A stretch of DNA of 59,770 nt. Origin: Streptomyces cellostaticus (GTDB lineage Bacteria; Actinomycetota; Actinomycetes; Streptomycetales; Streptomycetaceae). The stretch's first letter is position 1. Each line of letters opens with the position of its first letter. A model generated the notes under the pieces. It did no database searches, was not told the DNA's origin, and saw nothing but the letters and a program-made list of their open reading frames with translations. Below, in pieces: positions 1-7,935 of this stretch. The stretch covers positions 1 to 59,770 of the forward strand of contig NZ_JALLIN010000044.1 of NCBI RefSeq assembly GCF_023630175.1. The letters run 5' to 3'. Both the position numbers and the translations under genes were made by a program.

Positions 1-51
1 GGGGGCCCGGCGGGGGGGGGGCCCCCCACCCCGTGGTCGGACGGTGTCCGC

Positions 52-888
52 TCAGCTCGTCAGGGTGCCGGTGGCGAGGAGGCCGAGGAGCGCCACACCG
101 ATCACGATCCGGTAGATCACGAAGGCGTTGAAGGAGTGCTTGGCGACGAACTTCAGCAGCCAGGCGATGGAGGCGTAGGCGACCACGAAGGACACGATGG
201 TGCCGACGGCCAGCGGAGCGGCGCCCACGCCCGCGCCGAGGGCGTCCTTCAGCTCGTAGATGCCGGCGCCGGTCAGGGCCGGGATGCCGAGGAAGAAGGA
301 GAGCCGGGTGGCCGCGACCCGGTCCAGGTCGAGGATGAGCGCGGTGGACATGGTGGCGCCGGAGCGGGAGAAGCCGGGGAAGAGCAGCGCGAGGATCTGC
401 GAGCAGCCGACCAGCATCGCGTCCTTGAAGGAGGTGTCGTCCTCACCCCGCTTGTGCCGGCCCATCTGGTCGGCCGCCCACATCACGCCGGATCCGGCGA
501 TCAGGGAGCCGGCGACCACCCAGAGCGAGGCGAGCGGGCCTTCGATCAGCGGCTTCGCGGCCAGGCCCACCACGACGATCGGGACGGTCGCGGCGATCAC
601 CCACCAGGCGAACCGGTAGTCGTGGTGGTAGCGCTCCTCGGGCCTGGTCAGGCCGCGGAACCAGGCGGAGACGATCCGCTTGATGTCCTTGGAGAAGTAC
701 ACGAGCACGGCCGCGATGGCGCCGACCTGGATCACGGCGGAGAACCCGACGACGGACTTGTCGTCCACGGGGATGTCCATGAGCCCCTCGGTGATCTTGA
801 GGTGGCCGGTGGACGACACGGGGAGGAATTCGGTCACCCCCTCGACGACTCCGAGGACGACGGCCTGACCGACGGAGATGGCGCTCAT
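52..888 (-). CDS. uppP: Undecaprenyl-diphosphatase (UppP/BacA)
   Basis: Integral membrane phosphatase that recycles undecaprenyl pyrophosphate to the monophosphate carrier used for peptidoglycan and surface glycans. The 278-residue length is normal for the family. The first signature EGVTEFLPVSSTGHL covers residues 16-30 with the paired acidic residues Glu16/Glu20 and His29. The second signature PGFSRSG (171-177) supplies the catalytic-region Arg175. Several hydrophobic helices follow (about 96-140, 196-275). The gene is last on the minus strand before the window edge and is separated from crcB by a hairpin, so it probably has its own promoter. The family is also linked to bacitracin resistance. 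Confidence 0.96.
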   Translation of the reverse strand: MSAISVGQAVVLGVVEGVTEFLPVSSTGHLKITEGLMDIPVDDKSVVGFSAVIQVGAIAAVLVYFSKDIKRIVSAWFRGLTRPEERYHHDYRFAWWVIAATVPIVVVGLAAKPLIEGPLASLWVVAGSLIAGSGVMWAADQMGRHKRGEDDTSFKDAMLVGCSQILALLFPGFSRSGATMSTALILDLDRVAATRLSFFLGIPALTGAGIYELKDALGAGVGAAPLAVGTIVSFVVAYASIAWLLKFVAKHSFNAFVIYRIVIGVALLGLLATGTLTS

Positions 889-941
889 GGGATCCAGTTC
901 TGAGAAGGGTTGGTCGACAGTGCTGTAGACGTTCCTACCAT

Positions 942-962
942 GCCCGGTTCGGCGGACCGGGC
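942..962 (-). terminator. Hairpin after the crcB operon
   Basis: A perfect 7-bp stem (GCCCGGT / ACCGGGC) with a 7-nt loop lies directly after the crcB stop codon and before uppP. There is no clear U tract, as is common in actinomycetes. The terminator role is inferred. Confidence 0.5.
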
Positions 963-963
963 G

Positions 964-1338
964 CTACGCCCACAGGGCGCCGGCGAGCCACACCCCGGCG
1001 AAGGCCGCCGTCAGACCGGCGACCACGCTCGCCGCGGCGTTGGCCGCAGCGTAGAGGGCCGCACCGGCCTCGGTCAGCCTGAGCGTCTCGTAGGAGAACG
1101 TCGAGTACGTCGTCAGAGCCCCGCACAGGCCGGTACCCAGCAGCAACTGCAGGTGCTGACCTGCGGCTCCCGCGGCGGCGGCGCCGGTGAGCAGCCCCAG
1201 GACCAGGCAGCCGGTGACGTTCACCACGAAGGTGCCCCAGGGGAAGAGCGAGTCGTGCCTGGCCTGGACGGCCCGGTCGGTGAGATAGCGCAGGGGCGCG
1301 CCGACCATGGCCCCCAGCACGACCAGCAGCCAGTTCAC
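964..1338 (-). CDS. crcB: Fluoride ion transporter CrcB (Fluc), paralog 1
   Basis: Small four-helix fluoride channel of 124 residues that exports cytoplasmic F-. It begins MNWLLVVLGAMVGAPLRY, carries the G-R-Y pore-entry signature near residues 13-18 and the family motif GTFVVNVTGC (about 35-44), and has a later TTYSTFSYE segment matching the Phe-box region. The start is a GTG that overlaps the stop of the upstream DUF190 gene by 4 nt (GTGA), so the two are translationally coupled. A second, longer crcB lies two genes upstream, which suggests the two products assemble as an antiparallel heterodimer. Confidence 0.93.
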   Translation of the reverse strand: MNWLLVVLGAMVGAPLRYLTDRAVQARHDSLFPWGTFVVNVTGCLVLGLLTGAAAAGAAGQHLQLLLGTGLCGALTTYSTFSYETLRLTEAGAALYAAANAAASVVAGLTAAFAGVWLAGALWA

Positions 1339-1715
1339 AACGACCTCTTACCCTCCGGGTCCGTTTCGTCCGGGTGCGCGGTCCGCCCCGTGTACCGGAC
1401 CACCTCGCACTCCTCCAGGGTGACCAGGCCCTCGTCGACCAGTTCGTCCAGGTGCGGCAGGAACGCCCGGATCCGCTCCTCGGTGTCCACGACGACGATC
1501 GCGACCGGCAGGTCCTCGCTCAGCGACAGCAGCCGGCTGGTGTGGATGCGCGAGGAGGCACCGAAGCCCTCGACACCCCGGAACACGCTGGCCCCGGCGA
1601 GACCGGCGGCGTGCGCGCGGTGGACGATCTCGGAGTAGAGGGGCTTGTGGTGCCAGGTGTCGTCCTCGCCGATGTACACGGTGAGCCGCAGGGCCCGGCC
1701 GGTGAGGGATGTCAT
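1335..1715 (-). CDS. DUF190 family protein, sandwiched between two crcB genes
   Basis: A 126-residue soluble protein of the DUF190 family, which resembles PII-like signalling folds. The core runs from RLTVYIGEDD (about 10-19) through GASVFRGVEGFG (41-52) and ends in a charged tail. It has no membrane segment. ATG at 1715 is the start because it overlaps the stop of the upstream crcB by 4 nt (ATGA), and its own stop overlaps the downstream crcB start. The fixed position between two fluoride channel subunits suggests a regulatory or assembly role for Fluc. That role is inferred; the biochemical function of DUF190 is not established. Confidence 0.9.
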   Translation of the reverse strand: MTSLTGRALRLTVYIGEDDTWHHKPLYSEIVHRAHAAGLAGASVFRGVEGFGASSRIHTSRLLSLSEDLPVAIVVVDTEERIRAFLPHLDELVDEGLVTLEECEVVRYTGRTAHPDETDPEGKRSL

Positions 1716-2173
1716 CGCTGCCTCCTGGTGAGCAGGAAACGGGCGGCGGCCGAGGCCGCCCACACCGCCGCGAGTGCCGCGAGCAGGGTTGCGGCGAGAC
1801 AGGCGAGAGCGGTGCGCGGGTGCCCGCCGTCGGCCAGCTTCTGGATGTCGACGGCGTAGGTGGAGAAGGTGGTGTAGCCGCCGAGCACGCCGGTGCCGAA
1901 GAAGGGGCGCACCAGGCGGTGCGCGGCCCACACGTCGGTGATCAGCACCATGAACACGCCGATCACGGCGCAGCCGGTGACGTTGGTCCAGAAGGTCGTC
2001 CAGGGGAAGCCGCCGGGCGGCGTGGGCCAGGCGAGGGCGAACGCGTAGCGGGCCGTGGCCCCGAGGGCGCCGCCGGCGGCGACCACCGCGACGACGGGGG
2101 CCTGGGTACGCCACGGGGACCGCCGCCGTGGCGCGGGGCGGGCTCGGAGGCTTTCGGCTTCCGGGGCTGTCAT
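1712..2173 (-). CDS. crcB: Fluoride ion transporter CrcB (Fluc), paralog 2
   Basis: Second fluoride channel subunit, 153 residues from the chosen ATG. After a basic N-terminus (about 30 residues), hydrophobic helices begin at VVAVVAAGGALGATARYAF. Family motifs FPWTTFWTNVTGC and GGYTTFSTYAVD are intact. ATG at 2173 is preceded by AGGAG about 10 nt upstream. An alternative GTG at 2203 would add 10 residues and overlap the upstream beta-propeller stop as GTGA, so the start is uncertain. It is coupled to DUF190 and crcB1 downstream. Divergence from paralog 1 is consistent with a heterodimeric Fluc pair. Confidence 0.92.
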   Translation of the reverse strand: MTAPEAESLRARPAPRRRSPWRTQAPVVAVVAAGGALGATARYAFALAWPTPPGGFPWTTFWTNVTGCAVIGVFMVLITDVWAAHRLVRPFFGTGVLGGYTTFSTYAVDIQKLADGGHPRTALACLAATLLAALAAVWAASAAARFLLTRRQR

Positions 2174-2199
2174 GCTCGTCGGTCTCCTGTTCGGCCCGG

Positions 2200-3192
2200 T
2201 CACGACGGGTGATCACGGCCGGGCACCAGGGTACCGCCGGGTCGCCCGGGGGCCGGAGCCGCGCAGACGGCGACGCCCGGCTCCCAGAAGCTGCCGAGCA
2301 CCAGCAGGCCGCCGGTCACGCAGACGCTGGTGACCATGCGGAAGCGGGAGCGGTGGCGGCTCAGGTGGTGCACCGTGCGGCCGTGGTCGTCGACCGCCAC
2401 CACGCCGATCGTTCCGCCCGGGCGGAACGGGGCTCTGACGGCGGCGCGGGCGGCCGCGCGGCGGACGCCCGGCGGGGCGCGGTGCAGCAGCCCGAGCGGA
2501 GGGACGCGGGGCCCGGCCAGGGCCACCCAGATCGGGCCGTCCGGGCCCTCTCGCCACATGTTGTCGGGCATGCCCGGCAGGTCGGCGAAGTGTTCGGACC
2601 GGCCGGCGCGCGGTCCGCCGAGGTGGTAGCGGGTGAGCCGGCAGGCCCCTGTCTCCGCGACCACCAGGAAGGTGCCGTCGCCGCTCACGGCGAGGCCGTT
2701 GGCGAACTGGAGGCCGTCCAGCAGCACTTCGGGGGTGCCGCCGCCGGGCGGGAGGCGCAGCAGCCGGCCGGTGCCGGTGTGCTCGACGATGTCGCCGATC
2801 CACTGGTCCAGGGGGTAGCGGCGGCTGGAGGCGGTGAAGTACACGCTGCCGTCGGCCGCGGCGACGGCGTTGCTGCAGACCCGCAGCCGCTCCCCCGCCA
2901 CCGAGTCCGCCAGCACCCGCACGGCGCCGTCGGGGCCGACCCGCAGCAGGCCGCGTTCCGCGTCGCACACCAGCAGACCGCCGTCGGCGAGCGGCTCCAG
3001 ACCGAGCGGGCGGCCGCCGGTGTCCGCCAGTGTCTCGACCCGGGCCCTGCGCGGGTCGGCCAGGTGGCGGATCCGCAGGACGCGGCCGTCCGCCGTCCCG
3101 GTCAGGACATGGCCCTCGGCGTCGGTCACCACGTCCTCGGGGCCGCGTCCGCCCAGGCGCACGCGGTGCAGCGGCACCAGTGCCGTGGTCAT
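2200..3192 (-). CDS. SMP-30/gluconolactonase or strictosidine-synthase-like beta-propeller
   Basis: A 330-residue predicted six-bladed beta-propeller. Repeated blade-like segments are visible: GPEDVVTDAEGHVLTG (17-32), RPLGLEPLADGGLLVCD, GSVYFTASSRRYPLD, and QFANGLAVSGDGTFLVVAETG with the Asn-Gly-Leu signature of the strictosidine-synthase-like/SMP-30 families. A further blade follows near LPGMPDNMWREGPDGPIWVAL. There is no signal peptide, so it is probably cytoplasmic. It ends within the crcB2 coding start region and follows a wHTH gene by 6 nt, so it belongs to the same transcript. Substrate unknown; a lactonase or esterase activity is inferred. Confidence 0.82.
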   Translation of the reverse strand: MTTALVPLHRVRLGGRGPEDVVTDAEGHVLTGTADGRVLRIRHLADPRRARVETLADTGGRPLGLEPLADGGLLVCDAERGLLRVGPDGAVRVLADSVAGERLRVCSNAVAAADGSVYFTASSRRYPLDQWIGDIVEHTGTGRLLRLPPGGGTPEVLLDGLQFANGLAVSGDGTFLVVAETGACRLTRYHLGGPRAGRSEHFADLPGMPDNMWREGPDGPIWVALAGPRVPPLGLLHRAPPGVRRAAARAAVRAPFRPGGTIGVVAVDDHGRTVHHLSRHRSRFRMVTSVCVTGGLLVLGSFWEPGVAVCAAPAPGRPGGTLVPGRDHPS

Positions 3193-3198
3193 ACATCC

Positions 3199-3489
3199 TC
3201 ACCAGCCCTTCTCGAACATGCGGGCCACCTCGGCGATGCGGATCTCGTCACGCCGGTAGTGGGTGCGGCACCGGATCCGCCGGGTGCGCAGCAGGCCCAG
3301 GCGGGCCAGCAGGTCGAGGTGGGCGGCGGCGGTCCGGCGGGGCACGCCCAGCCTGGCGGCCACGGCCCGTGCGGTGACGCCCGACTCGGCGGCTTCGCCG
3401 GGCCGGCGCCCGGCCGGGAAGTACGCCGCCGGCTCCTTGAGCCACTCAAGGATGGTCTGCCGTATGCGGCCCTGGGGGGTTCCCGTCAT
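3199..3489 (-). CDS. Winged-helix DNA-binding protein (ArsR-like)
   Basis: A 96-residue protein from the ATG at 3489. Its wHTH core is VTARAVAARLGVPRRTAAAH (38-57) followed by a recognition-and-wing region LDLLARLGLLRTRR. Arg/Cys/His residues in RIRCRTHYRRDEIRI are notable but do not form an obvious metal site. It is first in the minus-strand run leading to the beta-propeller and fluoride genes, so it may regulate that operon. The N-terminus could extend upstream in frame, but the extension is low-complexity Arg/Ala-rich sequence and I excluded it. Confidence 0.75.
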   Translation of the reverse strand: MTGTPQGRIRQTILEWLKEPAAYFPAGRRPGEAAESGVTARAVAARLGVPRRTAAAHLDLLARLGLLRTRRIRCRTHYRRDEIRIAEVARMFEKGW

Positions 3490-3853
3490 CCGTCCGCCTC
3501 CGTCTCCGGCCTCCTCGTGCGCGGTGTTCCCACTGTGGCGCAGCCGGGCACGTCGCGTAGGGGACTCGTCGGCCCTTGACCGGTACCGAACGGCCGCCGC
3601 GTGCCGGGATCCCGCCGCCATGGGGCAGGCCCGGCCGTCCGCTCACGACCGGGCCCCGCCGGCGCCGGTCCCGGGCGGGCCGGGGCCGCCCGGCACGGTG
3701 ACGGTGGCCGTGGCGACGGCGCGGCGACGACACCCGGAACCCGTTCGGCGCGACCGGTCAGGATCGGAGAAGCGGTGGCGGGTCCGCCCGCCCTAACGTG
3801 GGAGTCACCGGCGGACGACAGCCGGGGCAGCGACTTTCGAGGAGTGGGATTCC
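3490..3853. other. Divergent intergenic region, wHTH gene / VOC gene
   Basis: Non-coding region of 364 bp holding the promoters of the minus-strand wHTH operon and the plus-strand VOC gene. At 3560-3577 a GGGGACT...GGCCCTT element resembles a DevR-type box but has a 5-nt spacer, so I do not call it a site. A clear ribosome binding site (GAGGAGTGGG, about 3839-3848) precedes the VOC start. No other structure seen. Confidence 0.4.
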
Positions 3854-4204
3854 ATGACCGCCGGCGCGCAGACGATCATCTACCCCGTCAAGGACCTGGA
3901 GAAGGCCAAGGCGCTGTTCTCGGCGCTGCTGGGGGCCGAGCCCTACGCGGACGAGCCGTACTACGTCGGTTTCAGGACCGCCGGGCAGGACATCGGTCTC
4001 GACCCGAACGGGCACGCCAAGGGCATGACCGGGCCGGTCCCCTACTGGCACGTCACCGATCTGCGGGAGCGGCTGGCGGCGCTGGTGGCGGCCGGTGCCG
4101 AGCCGCTGCAGGACGCGCAGGACGTCGGCGGCGGCCGGTTGATCGCCTTCGTACGGGACGCGGACGGCAACCTGGTGGGCCTGCTCCAGGACCCGGCCGC
4201 CTGA
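3854..4204 (+). CDS. VOC (glyoxalase/bleomycin-resistance) superfamily protein
   Basis: A 116-residue single VOC module with two beta-alpha-beta-beta-beta halves. The first half begins IIYPVKDLEKAKALFSALLG (8-27). The second begins YWHVTDLRERLAALVAAGA. The terminal motif is VRDADGNLVGLLQ, where metal-dependent members usually have a Glu (DPDGN.xE). That Glu is missing here, so the protein may bind a ligand rather than act as a metalloenzyme. Length is typical for the small stand-alone members. It is followed by a marR gene on the same strand. Confidence 0.85.
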   Translation: MTAGAQTIIYPVKDLEKAKALFSALLGAEPYADEPYYVGFRTAGQDIGLDPNGHAKGMTGPVPYWHVTDLRERLAALVAAGAEPLQDAQDVGGGRLIAFVRDADGNLVGLLQDPAA

Positions 4205-4253
4205 GGCGCCGCCGGACGCCGCCGCTCGACGGGCGGACCCGGACCGAAGCGAA

Positions 4254-4276
4254 ACTAGTTGCACACTCAATGATTG
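4254..4276 (+). promoter_or_regulatory. Putative MarR operator upstream of the marR gene
   Basis: An AT-richer stretch (ACTAGTTGCACACTCAATGA and flanks) contains an imperfect TTG-N6-CAA dyad about 30-45 nt before the marR start. MarR regulators usually bind such dyads in their own promoter. Autoregulation is inferred. Confidence 0.45.
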
Positions 4277-4301
4277 GCCGGAACGGTGCTACGGTGCCGG
4301 T

Positions 4302-4700
4302 ATGGCAGTCAACACGGCCGATGCCCGGCTCGAGGAGCGCTGGCGGGACATCCTCACCGTGCACGCGCGCACGATGTGCGAGATCGATCGCGTCCTGCAT
4401 CCGCACGGGCTCGGCGCCAGCGACTTCGAGGTGCTGGACATCCTCGCCTCCGAGTCACCCGCGAACGGCGACCAGTGCCGGGTGCAGAACCTGGTCGGGC
4501 GGGTCCATCTCAGCCAGAGCGCGCTGTCCCGGCTGATCGGGCGGCTGGAGAAGGACGGCCTGGTCGAGCGCTCGGTGTGCGCGGAGGACCGGCGCGGGGT
4601 GTGGGTCGCGCTCACCCGCAAGGGCCGCGACCTGCACACCCGGGTACTGCCGCTGCAGCGGGCCGTGCTGGAGCGGATGCTGGCCGAGCGGGCCGGATGA
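4302..4700 (+). CDS. MarR family transcriptional regulator
   Basis: A 132-residue winged-helix regulator. It has an N-terminal dimerisation helix (about 10-35), LGASDFEVLDILA (36-48), the recognition helix in HLSQSALSRLIGRLEKDGLVERS, then the wing with the MarR signature DRRGVWVALTRKGRD (about 93-107). A C-terminal helix completes the dimerisation domain. The start ATG is the first in frame after the operator-like dyad. It may regulate itself and possibly the preceding VOC gene; the ligand is unknown. Confidence 0.93.
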   Translation: MAVNTADARLEERWRDILTVHARTMCEIDRVLHPHGLGASDFEVLDILASESPANGDQCRVQNLVGRVHLSQSALSRLIGRLEKDGLVERSVCAEDRRGVWVALTRKGRDLHTRVLPLQRAVLERMLAERAG

Positions 4701-4706
4701 CCCCGG

Positions 4707-4744
4707 GCGGACCGCGGGACGCCCTGGTGGGCCCCGCGGTCCGC
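4707..4744. terminator. Bidirectional hairpin between marR and sseB-like gene
   Basis: A perfect 12-bp stem (GCGGACCGCGGG / CCCGCGGTCCGC) lies between two convergent genes, just after the marR stop codon. The position suits a bidirectional terminator. Confidence 0.7.
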
Positions 4745-4761
4745 TCACGCGTGCGGGCCGC

Positions 4762-5163
4762 TCAGCGGGCCAGCAGGGTGCGCACCCCCTGGGAGGTCAG
4801 CGTCAGCCCGTGGGCGGAGCTGCCGTCGATCGCGAGGGAGAGGTCCTCCTCGGGCCACTGGGAGGCCAGGGCGCCGAGCGGTATCAGGCGGTAGCGGGAG
4901 ATGAACGGCAGCAGCTCGGCCATCGTCCCCTCCGAGGTGAAGACCGGGACGACCGGATCGCCGTCGGCCTGTTCGAGGATGGGCAGCGCGACGGTCGAGC
5001 CGTCGGCGCCCTCACCGTCGACCGCCTCGTCCGGCACCGGGACGAGCACCTCGCTGTGAGCGAGCGTGTCCAGGGCGATCTGGTCCTCGGCGTTCACGGC
5101 GAGCGCGTCGAGCGCCTGCTGTGCCGGCGTGGGCGGGTGGTCGTCGTGGGCGGGTGTCTCCAT
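4762..5163 (-). CDS. SseB N-terminal-domain family protein
   Basis: A 133-residue protein from the ATG at 5163. It has the SseB-like core: a hydrophobic LAHSEVLVPVPDE strand (34-46), DGSTVALPILEQ, then VVPVFTSEGTMAELLP (71-86), and a C-terminal segment that sets the fold. SseB-like proteins are common in actinomycetes without type III secretion; their cellular role is not established. It converges on marR across a strong hairpin. A 275-bp gap upstream (5164-5438) shows no other gene or repeat. Confidence 0.75.
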   Translation of the reverse strand: METPAHDDHPPTPAQQALDALAVNAEDQIALDTLAHSEVLVPVPDEAVDGEGADGSTVALPILEQADGDPVVPVFTSEGTMAELLPFISRYRLIPLGALASQWPEEDLSLAIDGSSAHGLTLTSQGVRTLLAR

Positions 5164-5438
5164 GGCAGATCCCCAGGTAGCGGCGGTACGGGCACACGGC
5201 CGGGTGGCCCGGGCGTGCTCCCGCCTCGCGTACCCGGTTCCGATGAGGGCCATGCGTGCGGATTCCGGGGAGGAGCGGCGGCCGACCGGTGAGGACCGGC
5301 CGGGCACGGGCCGGATCGGGCGGGGCGACGGGTGCTCCGGCGGGAACGGCCGCCCGCCGGGCCGGTGCGGCACACGGCTGCCCGCGCCCGTGCGGGACCG
5401 GCTGCCGGTGCGCGGGACGGCCCGGCCGCCGGGCGGGG

Positions 5439-6056
5439 TCACCCCTCGTCGCGCGATGCCGCCCCGAGCCTGTCGAAGGCGGTGGGGCGAGGCCGGTCCC
5501 GCATGAAGTCGCTGATGCGCAGGGCGCATTCGCGTGGGGACAGCACGCTGGTGTCCACCTCGACGTCGTGCGCCCCGTGCGCGTGGACGTGGTCGTACTG
5601 GAGGGCGGCCAGTCCGGGTTGCCGGTCGCCCCGGACGCGTTCCCGGCGCTCCAGCTCGGCCAGGGGGCAGCGGACCGCGACCAGGACGGTGTCGCCGGGC
5701 ACCAGCAGGCCGAGCAGGTCGAGCAGCCGCCAGCGGCGGCTGAGCGGATGGTCCACCACGAGGTTGTTGCCGCCCGCCGCCATCCCGGCGACGGCACGGT
5801 GGAAACCCATGACGGTGCGGTCGATCTCGGCCGGGAGGTCCGCGTCGGCGGCCGGGCGGCCGCCGCGCATGGCGTGGAAGGTGTCGACGGGCATGTGGAA
5901 CCAGGTGCCGTCGAGGACCTCGAGCAGCGCCCGGGCGATGCTCGACTTGCCCGAGCTGGAGGTGCCGTTCAGCAGGACGACCGTGCCCCCGGCCGGTGTG
6001 TCGGGGATGCGCGCGTGATCCCGGTCGGCCGGGTGCGGAGCCGCTTCGGTCGCCAT
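5439..6056 (-). CDS. Chloramphenicol phosphotransferase-like P-loop kinase
   Basis: A 205-residue P-loop protein of the CPT family. The Walker A motif LNGTSSSGKSSI spans residues 29-40, followed by a conserved substrate region WFHMPVDTFHAM (52-63). VVDHPLSRRW (100-109) and the Arg-rich lid ELERRERVRGDR (134-145) follow. CPT inactivates chloramphenicol by phosphorylating its primary hydroxyl, but many homologs phosphorylate unknown small molecules. No chloramphenicol genes lie nearby, so resistance is not assumed. The start at 6056 gives the family length; the in-frame extension upstream is low complexity. Confidence 0.82.
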   Translation of the reverse strand: MATEAAPHPADRDHARIPDTPAGGTVVLLNGTSSSGKSSIARALLEVLDGTWFHMPVDTFHAMRGGRPAADADLPAEIDRTVMGFHRAVAGMAAGGNNLVVDHPLSRRWRLLDLLGLLVPGDTVLVAVRCPLAELERRERVRGDRQPGLAALQYDHVHAHGAHDVEVDTSVLSPRECALRISDFMRDRPRPTAFDRLGAASRDEG

Positions 6057-6267
6057 GGGTGGTCCTTCCTTCGGCGAGGGCCCTGAGCCGGGCGAGGCGC
6101 CGTGATCATCGCATCCCGGCGGGCACTGCGGCACGAGGGGTGGCCCGCCGGGGCCCGTGCGGGCGGGCGGGACGGGGCCCCGACTCGTCGTGACGGCCCG
6201 TGGTGGCCTAGTCTTCTGCGCTGGTGACGGCCCGGGCAACGAGGCCGGTTCTTTGGGGGTTGGTGGC

Positions 6268-6708
6268 ATGGTCGCTGGTCGGGTGGTGCGGTTCGACGGT
6301 TCCCGGGGTTACGGGTTCATCGCTCCGGAGGATGGCACCGAGGACGTCTTCCTGCACGTGAACGATCTGCTCATCCCCGAGCAGCAGGTGCGTCCGGGCC
6401 TCGCGGTGGAGTTCGAGGTCGAGGAGGGCGACCGGGGTCTGAAGGCCTCGGCGGTGAAGCTGGCCCCGGGGGCCGCCGCCCGGCCGCCGGTGCTGCTCAG
6501 GAGCGGGGGTACGGGGACCTTCCCGGTCGCCGCGAGGCAGCCGGACGGCGACGACTCGCTGTGCGACGTCCTCACCCCGGACGAGTACCTCCACGAGGTC
6601 ACCGAGATCCTGCTGGCCGCCGCGCCGTCCCTGACCGGGGAGCAGATCCTCCAGGTCAGGCTCGGGCTGCTGCGGTTCGCCAGGAACCACGGATGGACCG
6701 AGGACTGA
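6268..6708 (+). CDS. Cold-shock-domain protein with C-terminal extension
   Basis: A 146-residue protein. Residues 1-65 form a cold-shock domain with the RNP1-type signature GSRGYGFIAP (11-20) and RNP2-type DVFLHVND (26-33), which bind single-stranded nucleic acid. After a linker (66-95) a second conserved helical segment, DVLTPDEYLHEVTEILLAAA (100-119), ends in RNHGWTED. Classical CspA proteins are about 67 residues, so this is the long actinobacterial type. It probably acts as an RNA chaperone under cold or growth transition; the extension has no known function. Confidence 0.88.
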   Translation: MVAGRVVRFDGSRGYGFIAPEDGTEDVFLHVNDLLIPEQQVRPGLAVEFEVEEGDRGLKASAVKLAPGAAARPPVLLRSGGTGTFPVAARQPDGDDSLCDVLTPDEYLHEVTEILLAAAPSLTGEQILQVRLGLLRFARNHGWTED

Positions 6709-6761
6709 GACGCCGGACGCCGAGCGCCCGGGACGTTCCCCGGTGCCTGTCACGGAAGTCC

Positions 6762-6779
6762 CCCGGTCCTTCGGCCGGG
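6762..6779 (+). terminator. Hairpin downstream of the cold-shock gene
   Basis: A CCCGG / CCGGG stem around a TTCGG-containing loop lies 53 nt after the stop of the cold-shock gene, in a 254-bp convergent gap (6709-6962). The rest of that gap shows no gene. Confidence 0.45.
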
Positions 6780-6962
6780 AGGGGCTCTCGCGACGGGCCC
6801 CAAGGGCCGTCCCGGAGTCCCCGGCGGGCGCACGACGACGCCACGGCACCTCGCCGCGTTGTCGGATCGCCCGGACACGACCGGCATGAGGACGACCCTC
6901 CGCCGTGCGACGCACCGCATCCGGCGCCGTGCGCCGACCCACCGGGGATCACGGGACAGCCC

Positions 6963-7850
6963 TCAGACCCCGTGCGGGACGACGGCGACCGGGCACCGCG
7001 CGTGGTGCAGCAGGGTGTGGGCGATCCTGCCGAGCTGCAGACCGGGGCGGCCCTCGCGCCGCACGGCGCCGACCACGATCAGATCGGCCCCGGCCGAGGC
7101 CTCCAGCAGCACCCGGCGGGTGGGGCCCTCGACCGCCCGGCGCTCGATCTCCAGCGCCGGGTGCTCCCGTTCGGTCTCGCGCAGCGCCTCGTCCAGGCCG
7201 GCCAGGGCCCGCTCCTCGCGGGACCGGGCGGCGTCGTCGGCGATCAGCATGTGGTCCACGGGCTGCTGGGCCGGCGTGTGCCAGGCCCGTACGGCCGTCA
7301 GGCCGCAGCCGTGCGCCCGCGCCTCGCGGGCGGCGAACCGCAGGACGGCGTCGGTGCCGGCCGACTCGCCCACTCCGGCCACGATCCGGCCCCGGGTCCC
7401 CGTGACGGCGGGCTCCGTCCCCCGGACCACGACGACCGGGCACTCGGCGCGCGCCGCCACCGCGAGGCTCACCGAGCCCAGCAGCAGGCCGGCGATCTCG
7501 CCCCGCCCCCGTACGCCGGTGACCAGGGCCGAGGCCGTGGGCGCCGCCGCCAGCAGTACGGCCACCGGGTCGGCGGGCAGCACCTCGGTGGACACCTTCA
7601 CCTCCGGTTCGCGCACCCGGACCCGTTCCGCGCCCGAGGCGACGATGTGCTGGGCCATGACCTCCTCGGCGGGCCGGCCGGTGCCGAAGGACGGCAGGGC
7701 GCCCTCGTAGCGCTCCCACAGCGAGGCGTGGACCAGGCGCAGCGGCAGCCCGTGCCGAGCCGCCTCGGCCGCCGCCCAGTCGACCGCGAGCAGGCTGGGG
7801 TCCGAACCGTCGACGCCCACGACCAGCGGGAGTTCCATCGTCGCCCTCAC
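6963..7850 (-). CDS. Universal stress protein, tandem UspA domains
   Basis: A 295-residue protein with two UspA domains (about 1-140 and 155-292). Domain 1 has the Asp nucleotide contact in VVGVDGSDPS (8-17) and the ATP-binding signature G-x2-G-x9-GS near TGVRGRGEIAGLLLGS. Domain 2 ends in LGRIAHTLLHHARCPVAVV, where the usual Ser is replaced, so its nucleotide site may be altered. It is the last gene of the pncB operon, 85 nt after the PPOX fusion gene. Tandem USPs of this type are DosR-regulated in mycobacteria. Confidence 0.93.
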   Translation of the reverse strand: MRATMELPLVVGVDGSDPSLLAVDWAAAEAARHGLPLRLVHASLWERYEGALPSFGTGRPAEEVMAQHIVASGAERVRVREPEVKVSTEVLPADPVAVLLAAAPTASALVTGVRGRGEIAGLLLGSVSLAVAARAECPVVVVRGTEPAVTGTRGRIVAGVGESAGTDAVLRFAAREARAHGCGLTAVRAWHTPAQQPVDHMLIADDAARSREERALAGLDEALRETEREHPALEIERRAVEGPTRRVLLEASAGADLIVVGAVRREGRPGLQLGRIAHTLLHHARCPVAVVPHGV

Positions 7851-7935
7851 CTTCTCCGTCCGGTTGCCGCGTACCCCCGTTCTCCCCCGTTCTCCCCCGT
7901 CGTCGGCCGGCGCCGCCGGCCCGGCCGGTCCCCGG

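Noticed and set aside
2174..2260. Fluoride riboswitch upstream of crcB
   Set aside because: The region upstream of crcB2 is coding sequence of the beta-propeller gene, and I see no match to the conserved pseudoknot elements.
3560..3577. GGGGACT...GGCCCTT near the wHTH gene
   Set aside because: Half-sites resemble DevR boxes but the spacer is 5 nt, and the operon (fluoride export) has no dormancy link.
5439..6056. Chloramphenicol resistance locus
   Set aside because: The protein is CPT-like, but no chloramphenicol biosynthesis or efflux genes are near, and many homologs act on other substrates.
6796..6813. GGGCC-CCAA-GGGCC, a DevR-box-like sequence
   Set aside because: One base off the half-site pattern but located between convergent genes, where it cannot serve as a promoter. 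It shows the background of such palindromes in GC-rich DNA.
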